From an uncultured Alistipes sp. (GTDB taxonomy: Bacteria; Bacteroidota; Bacteroidia; Bacteroidales; Rikenellaceae): a stretch of 64,000 bases of DNA. Below, in pieces: positions 59,370-64,000 of the stretch. The notes beneath the pieces are model-generated. The model was not told where the DNA came from. It searched no databases and was given only the letters and a program-made list of their open reading frames with translations. A program made the position numbers and the translations under genes. Within the stretch, counting starts at the first letter, position 1. Each line of letters begins with the position of its first letter. The stretch spans positions 162,493 to 226,492 of the forward strand of contig CANQIF010000003.1 of the NCBI GenBank assembly GCA_947623965.1, given 5' to 3'.

Positions 59370-60077
59370 TCAGAGCTTCACGAGCGTGCCGATCCGCTCG
59401 CCCGCGAGGAGCTTTTCGAGGTTGCCCTCGGTGTCCATGTCGAAGACGATGATCGGCAGGCGGTTTTCGCGGCAGAGCGTGAAGGCGGTCTGATCCATCA
59501 CCTTGAGCCGGCGGTCGATCACCTCGTCGAAGGTGATCTCGTCGAACTTCACCGCCGTCGGATCCTTCTCGGGATCGGCCGTGTAGACGCCGTCCACGCG
59601 CGTCCCCTTCAGCAGCACGTCGGCCTCGATCTCGATGCCGCGCAGCGCCGAGGCCGAGTCGGTCGTGAAGTAGGGGTTCGACGTGCCGCCGCCGATAATG
59701 ACCACATAGCCCGCCTCGAGGTACTCGAGGGCCCGCGCCTTCGAGAAGTATTCGCCGACCGGCTCCATGCGGATCGAGGTGAGGACCTTGGCTTTCACGC
59801 CGTTGTCCTCCAAGGCCGACTGCAGCGCCAGCGAGTTGATGATCGTCGCCAGCATGCCCATCTGGTCGCCCTTCACGCGGTCGAAGCCGCGCTTGGCCCC
59901 CGTCATGCCGCGGAAGATGTTGCCGCCGCCGATCACGATGCCGATCCGCACGCCCGTTTCGGTCGCCCGCCGGATCTGCTCGGCATAGGATTGCAGCACG
60001 GCCGGATCGAGCCCGTATTTCTGGGATCCCTGGAGCGATTCGCCGCTCAGCTTGAGCAGGATTCTGTTGTATTTCAT
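59370..60077 (-). CDS. pyrH: UMP kinase
   Basis: 235 residues, the normal length for the bacterial hexameric UMP kinase that makes UDP from UMP and ATP. Blocks: RILLKLSGESLQG (nucleotide-binding lysine), GIVIGGGNIFRG, DQMGMLATIINSLALQ, VVIIGGGTSNPYFTTDSASA and TRVDGVYTADPEKDPTA. It is divergent from dxs, with 80 bp between start codons. A weak box (TATCTTCG) may be its promoter. Confidence 0.96.
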   Translation of the reverse strand: MKYNRILLKLSGESLQGSQKYGLDPAVLQSYAEQIRRATETGVRIGIVIGGGNIFRGMTGAKRGFDRVKGDQMGMLATIINSLALQSALEDNGVKAKVLTSIRMEPVGEYFSKARALEYLEAGYVVIIGGGTSNPYFTTDSASALRGIEIEADVLLKGTRVDGVYTADPEKDPTAVKFDEITFDEVIDRRLKVMDQTAFTLCRENRLPIIVFDMDTEGNLEKLLAGERIGTLVKL

Positions 60078-60118
60078 AGGTGCGATGCTTGTTTCGTTTG
60101 GCGAAGATAAAAAAAATC

Positions 60119-60150
60119 TTTGACAAAACAGGCATAAATCCGTATCTTTG
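60119..60150 (+). promoter_or_regulatory. dxs promoter
   Basis: TTTG (60119-60122), 20 nt, TATCTTTG (60143-60150), then only 7 nt to the ATG at 60158. The mRNA should be leaderless or nearly so. Confidence 0.75.
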
Positions 60151-60157
60151 TGCTGCC

Positions 60158-62038
60158 ATGGGCGAACGGAACTACCTCTATCTCGAACGCATCGACTCCC
60201 CGGCGCAGCTCAAGAAGCTCGACGGGGAGCAACTTCGCATCTACTGCGACGAGCTGCGCCGCTACATCATCGAGGCCTGCTCGGTCAATCCCGGCCACCT
60301 CGCATCGAGCCTCGGAGCCGTCGAACTCACCGTTGCGCTGCACTACGTCTTCGACACCCCCGACGACCGCATCGTCTGGGACGTCGGCCACCAGTGCTAC
60401 GCCCACAAGATCCTCACCGGCCGCCGCGAAGCTTTCCTGCACCAGCGCATGCTCGGCGGCATCAGCGGCTTCCCGCGCATGGACGAGAGCCCCTACGACG
60501 CTTTCGGCGGGGGGCACGCCTCGGTATCGATCTCGGCCGCCTTCGGCATGGCCAAGGCCTGCGAGCTCCGCGGCGAGCAGCGGCGGATCGTGGCCGTCAT
60601 CGGCGACGGCTCGATGACGGGCGGACTGGCCTTCGAGGGGATGAACAACGCCGGCGCCAGCCGCAGCACGGACCTGCTGGTGATTCTCAACGACAACAAC
60701 ATGGCGATCGACCAGGCCACGGGGGCGCTCAAGAGCTACCTCGTGAAGATCACCTCGTCGGTCCACTACAACCGCTTCAAACAGCATCTTTGGGCGCTGC
60801 TGTCGCACACGCCGCGGCTGCTGCGGCTGCTGCAGAAGACGGGCAACGCCGCCAAGCAGGTGCTGCTGAACAAGAGCAACCTCTTCGAGAGCCTCAATTT
60901 CCGCTACTTCGGACCGATCGACGGCCACAACCTCCCCGAGTTGGTACGTACGCTGCGGGCGCTGCGCGATATTCCGGGTCCCAAGCTGCTGCACGTGCTG
61001 ACGGTCAAGGGCAAGGGGTATACCCCTGCCGAACGGGACCAGACGACGTGGCACGCTCCGGGCCGTTTCAATCCCGAGACGGGCGAGCGGATCGCCGCCC
61101 GCCACGAAGCGGCGCGCTACCAGGATGTTTTCGGCGAAACGGTCGTCGAGCTGGCGCGGCAGGACCCGCGCGTGGTGGGCATCACGGCCGCGATGCCTTC
61201 GGGCTGCGGATTGAGCCGCATGTTGGAGGAGATGCCCGACCGCTGCTTCGACGTCGGCATCGCCGAGGGGCACGCCGTCACCTTCTCGGCCGGACTGGCC
61301 GCCGCGGGGATGGTCCCTTTCTGCGCTATCTACTCGACCTTCATGCAGCGCGCCTTCGACAACGTGATCCACGATGTGGCGATCCAGCATCTGCCGGTCG
61401 TCTTTTGCCTCGACCGCGGCGGTCTGGTGGGCGAGGACGGCGTCACGCACCACGGGTTCTTCGACCTGGCGGCCTTCGCGACCATCCCCTCGCTGACGAT
61501 CGCCGCCCCGATGAACGAGCGCGAGCTGCGCAACCTGCTCTACATGGCGCTGCACGCCGGGAAACCCTACCTGATCCGTTATCCGCGCGGGTACGGCGAG
61601 GGGGTCGCCTGGCGGGGTCTGCCCTTCGAAACGGTCGAGGAGGGGCGCGGCCGCCGGCTGCGCGACGGCGAGCGGGTCGCCGTGCTCTCGATCGGCACGG
61701 CGGGCAATGCCGCCGCCCGGGCTGTCGAGCGGGCCGATGCCGCCGGTATCCACGCCGCCCACTACGATCTGCGCTTCGCCAAACCGCTCGATGAACAGCT
61801 GCTCGACGAAGTTGCCGAACGATTCGAGCGAATCCTCACGGTCGAGGACGGCATGCTGCGTGGCGGCGTGGGCGAAGCCGTCACGGCCTGCCTCGCCGAT
61901 CGCGGTTACCGCGGCCGCATCGAACGGTTGGGCATTCCCGACCGCTGGATCGAGCAGGGAAAGCCCGAGGAACTCTATGCCCTCTGCGGGTACGACGAGG
62001 AGGCGATCTATCGGAAGGTGGTAGAGGCGGGAGCGTGA
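60158..62038 (+). CDS. dxs: 1-deoxy-D-xylulose-5-phosphate synthase
   Basis: 626 residues. Dxs condenses pyruvate and glyceraldehyde 3-phosphate, the first step of the MEP isoprenoid route, using thiamine diphosphate. Key parts: SVNPGHLASSLG (H47), DVGHQCYAHKILTGR (H78), the thiamine-binding GDGSMTGGLAFEGMNNAG (G149-S152) with LNDNNMAIDQATG, the GIAEGHAVTFSAGLA glutamate, and the transketolase pyrimidine domain (YSTFMQRAFDNVIHDVAIQH). The start at 60158 is fixed by the promoter, which overlaps any longer version. Confidence 0.96.
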   Translation: MGERNYLYLERIDSPAQLKKLDGEQLRIYCDELRRYIIEACSVNPGHLASSLGAVELTVALHYVFDTPDDRIVWDVGHQCYAHKILTGRREAFLHQRMLGGISGFPRMDESPYDAFGGGHASVSISAAFGMAKACELRGEQRRIVAVIGDGSMTGGLAFEGMNNAGASRSTDLLVILNDNNMAIDQATGALKSYLVKITSSVHYNRFKQHLWALLSHTPRLLRLLQKTGNAAKQVLLNKSNLFESLNFRYFGPIDGHNLPELVRTLRALRDIPGPKLLHVLTVKGKGYTPAERDQTTWHAPGRFNPETGERIAARHEAARYQDVFGETVVELARQDPRVVGITAAMPSGCGLSRMLEEMPDRCFDVGIAEGHAVTFSAGLAAAGMVPFCAIYSTFMQRAFDNVIHDVAIQHLPVVFCLDRGGLVGEDGVTHHGFFDLAAFATIPSLTIAAPMNERELRNLLYMALHAGKPYLIRYPRGYGEGVAWRGLPFETVEEGRGRRLRDGERVAVLSIGTAGNAAARAVERADAAGIHAAHYDLRFAKPLDEQLLDEVAERFERILTVEDGMLRGGVGEAVTACLADRGYRGRIERLGIPDRWIEQGKPEELYALCGYDEEAIYRKVVEAGA

Positions 62039-62074
62039 CGGGTGAGGCTCGGGCGGCTCCGGGGCAGGGCGCCC

Positions 62075-62630
62075 GTTCGGGCGCAAATTCAGAATTCAAA
62101 ATTCAAGATTCAAAATTAAACAGGCGCACGGGAGGTGCCTATTTTTGTTTGGGGCGCAGCCTGCGAAAGTCCGCTGCTTGCGTCCGCAAATGCGCTCGCA
62201 CGTGCTTCGCAAGCTGTTATCCGAAGTCGAATTAAAGTTAAATTTGCGCCCGTATGGGCGCAGCAGCCCGCAGCCGCCCCAGGGCGGAGGACTGCTTTTT
62301 CGCGCAGCTCGTCGTATGCCTCTCCGCTCGGCTGCGGGCTTGTTTCAGGTCGTAATCGGTCCGTTAGGACCGTGCGGGCCGCAGCCTCCGGCGGCGAAGG
62401 CCCGCAGTTCGCGTCCCGCAGGGCCGCTCGCGCGGTTCCTTCGCAGGCTGCGCCCTAAGGCTTATTGAATGAAAGGGGCGGAGTACGAAATGAACGGTTG
62501 ACTTGGGCGGGGATCAGTCCTGCTCCCCCATCTCGGAACCAGCCCGCAGCCGAGCGGATGGGCTTGCGACGTAGAGGAGCAGCCCTCCGCCCGGGGGCGG
62601 CTGCGGGCTGCCGGTCGCACAGCGACCGCT
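62075..62630. repeat. structured intergenic repeats, cluster 10 (A remnant, B, A, inverted B)
   Basis: Fills the gap between dxs and the last small genes. Minus-oriented cap GCGCCC-GAAC-GGGCGC (62068-62083) with AT lead 62084-62118. A-like remnant 62153-62222. B at 62246-62340 has cap GCGCCC-GTAT-GGGCGC and perfect 12-bp outer arms (62265-62276/62329-62340). A at 62356-62455 has cap CGGTCC-GTTA-GGACCG. A minus-strand B at 62541-62628 has cap CGGTCGC-TGT-GCGACCG and perfect outer arms (62541-62552/62598-62609). These are the cleanest B units of the window. Confidence 0.82.
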
Positions 62631-62749
62631 TTTACCAGCAAGTATTTCGCAACTGTGGGTACTACACCCGGAAAATGAACAAAAAACGGGCTCGGCAGGA
62701 GCGGCTGTTTCTGGCCCTCCTGCCGAGCTCGAACTTGTTACACACGGTG

Positions 62750-63103
62750 CTATTTAAAGATGTCACCGATCTTTATCGAATCGTCTATACTATTATTAAG
62801 ACATAGTTTCTCCCGAACCATTTTTTGTTTGTATTCGAGATGCAGTTTATGGTTCTTGAATTTATACCATTTCTTTCCGCCGTATTCGATGGCATAGAGA
62901 ATCATCGAACTTAGCACCGACAAGGTGCAGACAAAGAAAAGGATGGTACAAAGACAACTGACAAAGGCAGCGAGACAATAGAAACAGCGGTTGCCGATAT
63001 CGGCCTGCACGGCATAAAAGACGCCGGCATAGCTGATAACCAAACAGAGGATATTTTGATTGATCGACAAGTTGTCGAAAATCTTGATATCTCCGGATAC
63101 CAT
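62750..63103 (-). CDS. small membrane protein of unknown function
   Basis: 117 residues with two or three membrane helices (NILCLVISYAGVFYAVQA; CFYCLAAFVSCLCTILFFVCTLSVLSSMILYAI) and a basic C-terminal half (GGKKWYKFKNHKLHLEYKQKM). Cysteines are frequent (seven). Codon use and base composition are much AT-richer than in the rest of the window. I do not recognise a family. It is transcribed after the lipoprotein gene at 63162, 58 bp apart, and may form a unit with it. Confidence 0.55.
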   Translation of the reverse strand: MVSGDIKIFDNLSINQNILCLVISYAGVFYAVQADIGNRCFYCLAAFVSCLCTILFFVCTLSVLSSMILYAIEYGGKKWYKFKNHKLHLEYKQKMVREKLCLNNSIDDSIKIGDIFK

Positions 63104-63161
63104 GTTCTTTTATCGGATTCGTCGCTCTTGCAATACCGAAATACTGCAGGAACGTGTGAAT

Positions 63162-63848
63162 CTAAAAATTATAGCCTTCGATCTTTGAGGCATATTTCCG
63201 CCAAACTTTCGCCTGCTTGTATGCGCTGACAGTAGCTTTCGGCACGTAGATTTTGGAAATAGGACAATCTTCAAACCAGAAGTACTCATTTTCAGATGCA
63301 TCTGTAATTATCTTAACAGTCAGGTCATTCCCTATCCCGCGATAATCGCACAAAGATGTTGGTGGTACGGATGCTTTGCAATACACCGTCGTTAAGTTGT
63401 CGCAACTAAAAAAGGTTTGCATGTCCATAGCGATCACTTTTTCCGGCAAAACGACTTCGTTCAAATTGTCGGAATGTATATGCACGGCTATGAGCTTAGT
63501 ATTATAGCTTAAATCGATTTTTTTTGTTTTAATATCTGTACAGCGAAAATGTTCCAAATTAGGGAAATAGCCGATTCCCTTTAGTGACGTAATGAGACGG
63601 GTTCGAGATTCTTCTTCGAGGTCCATTATTCTTACAACATCCGCCTCAGCACGTGAAACGGCACCATCTTTATTGATGTCGAACTTGTCATAACAGAACT
63701 TCATGAATTCTGCGTCATCCATAGCGCTGCAGACGTCGTTCGGATTGGGCAGCGGCGGCAGTGCGGAATTGTTGTTCTCTTCCTCGTCCTTGCTGCATGC
63801 GGTCATCAGCATGGCGACCATCGACAGACAAAAAAGTACCTTTTTCAT
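63162..63848 (-). CDS. EF-hand and leucine-rich (BspA-like) lipoprotein
   Basis: 228 residues. A type II signal peptide ends in lipobox LMTAC (Cys18), followed by SKDEEENNN, so a surface lipoprotein is likely. Residues about 55-75 hold an EF-hand-like loop, DINKDGAVSRAEADV (D-x-N-x-D-G ... E), as in calcium-binding and dockerin-like modules. The rest has BspA/LRR_5-like repeats (LKGIGYFPNLEHFRC, NTKLIAVHIHSDNLNEVVLP, NLTTVYCKASVPPT, ISKIYVPKATVSAYKQAKVW). The last block is the usual end of such surface proteins. AT-rich like its neighbour. Function unknown, possibly adhesion. Confidence 0.75.
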   Translation of the reverse strand: MKKVLFCLSMVAMLMTACSKDEEENNNSALPPLPNPNDVCSAMDDAEFMKFCYDKFDINKDGAVSRAEADVVRIMDLEEESRTRLITSLKGIGYFPNLEHFRCTDIKTKKIDLSYNTKLIAVHIHSDNLNEVVLPEKVIAMDMQTFFSCDNLTTVYCKASVPPTSLCDYRGIGNDLTVKIITDASENEYFWFEDCPISKIYVPKATVSAYKQAKVWRKYASKIEGYNF

Positions 63849-64000
63849 AAAAAATAGTGTTTGGGCGCCACATCAACTCCACTGTGGCAGGTTTACAATA
63901 TAAAATAAAAAAGTGTGGAACCATTCTATACTTAAAATCCGTGCAAAGAAGAGCCAAACAAAGGAAAATAATGAAAGCAAATGCAAATTAAACTACTGTT
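63849..64000. other. AT-rich right edge, no gene seen
   Basis: An AT-rich leader of the lipoprotein gene, with no clear TAnnTTTG box on either strand and no convincing reading frame before the window ends. Confidence 0.4.

Noticed and set aside
22237..62630. Repeat clusters as CRISPR arrays
   Set aside because: There are no regular repeat-spacer units of constant length, copies are in both orientations, and no cas gene is present.
22237..62630. Repeat units as integron attC sites
   Set aside because: attC sites also pair imperfectly with variable centres, but here units do not flank small cassettes, no integron integrase is present (the only tyrosine recombinase is XerD), and the conserved attC end boxes were not seen.

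Overview
The window is chromosomal DNA of a GC-rich member of the Bacteroidales, most like Alistipes or a close Rikenellaceae relative. The evidence is three SusC/SusD pairs, lipoproteins with Bacteroidetes-type signal peptides, DUF4924 and DUF3098 proteins, and Bacteroidetes promoters (TAnnTTTG at -7, sometimes TTTG at -33). The genus is an inference. No rRNA, tRNA, CRISPR array, transposase or phage gene was seen.

Layout. 1-0.75 kb: 3' part of a CorA-type metal transporter. 0.9-6.7 kb (minus): an orphan TonB-plug protein and a SusC/SusD pair. 7.1-22.2 kb: two paralogous three-gene operons facing away from each other in mirror image (DUF4957/DUF5123-like lipoprotein, SusC, SusD on each arm) around a 0.63-kb control region with a 70-bp perfect inverted repeat. 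22.7-41 kb: housekeeping genes (xerD, recO, YgiQ-type radical SAM, RluD-type synthase, PASTA protein, LptF/G permease, tgt, PiT phosphate transporter, rpmH, murA, tdk). 41-44.4 kb (minus): surface operon of PCMD lipoprotein, beta-barrel protein and lipoprotein. 44.6-49 kb (minus): a histidine kinase/NarL-type regulator followed by two tail-anchored discoidin-like proteins of unknown function. 49-53 kb (plus): ftsX, DUF3098 and a GH95 fucosidase-type enzyme. 53.8-62 kb: radical SAM protein, lipocalin, CPBP protease, frr, TlpA-like thioredoxin, pyrH, dxs. 62.7-64 kb: an AT-richer end with a small membrane protein and an EF-hand/leucine-rich lipoprotein.

The most unusual feature is a family of GC-rich intergenic repeats in ten clusters between 22.2 and 62.6 kb. 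Each unit has an AT-rich lead (repeated GAATTTT words), a short hairpin, and a core of about 90 bp in one of two related types (A: CGGGCCGCAGCCT...AGGCTGCGnCC; B: CAGCCCGCAGCCG...CGGCTGCGGGCT). The hairpin stem differs in sequence from copy to copy but stays self-complementary, and the long-range arms of the core also change in pairs. This covariation suggests selection on a fold (RNA, or extruded DNA) rather than on sequence or protein. Units occur in both orientations, only between genes, and are absent from the 0-22 kb polysaccharide-uptake block and from 41-53 kb.

Functionally, the left third is glycan capture and import with no regulator or lyase in view, the middle is core cell biology, and the right third mixes envelope, signalling and essential genes. 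Several promoters lie so close to their start codons (dxs, tgt) that leaderless or nearly leaderless mRNAs are likely.
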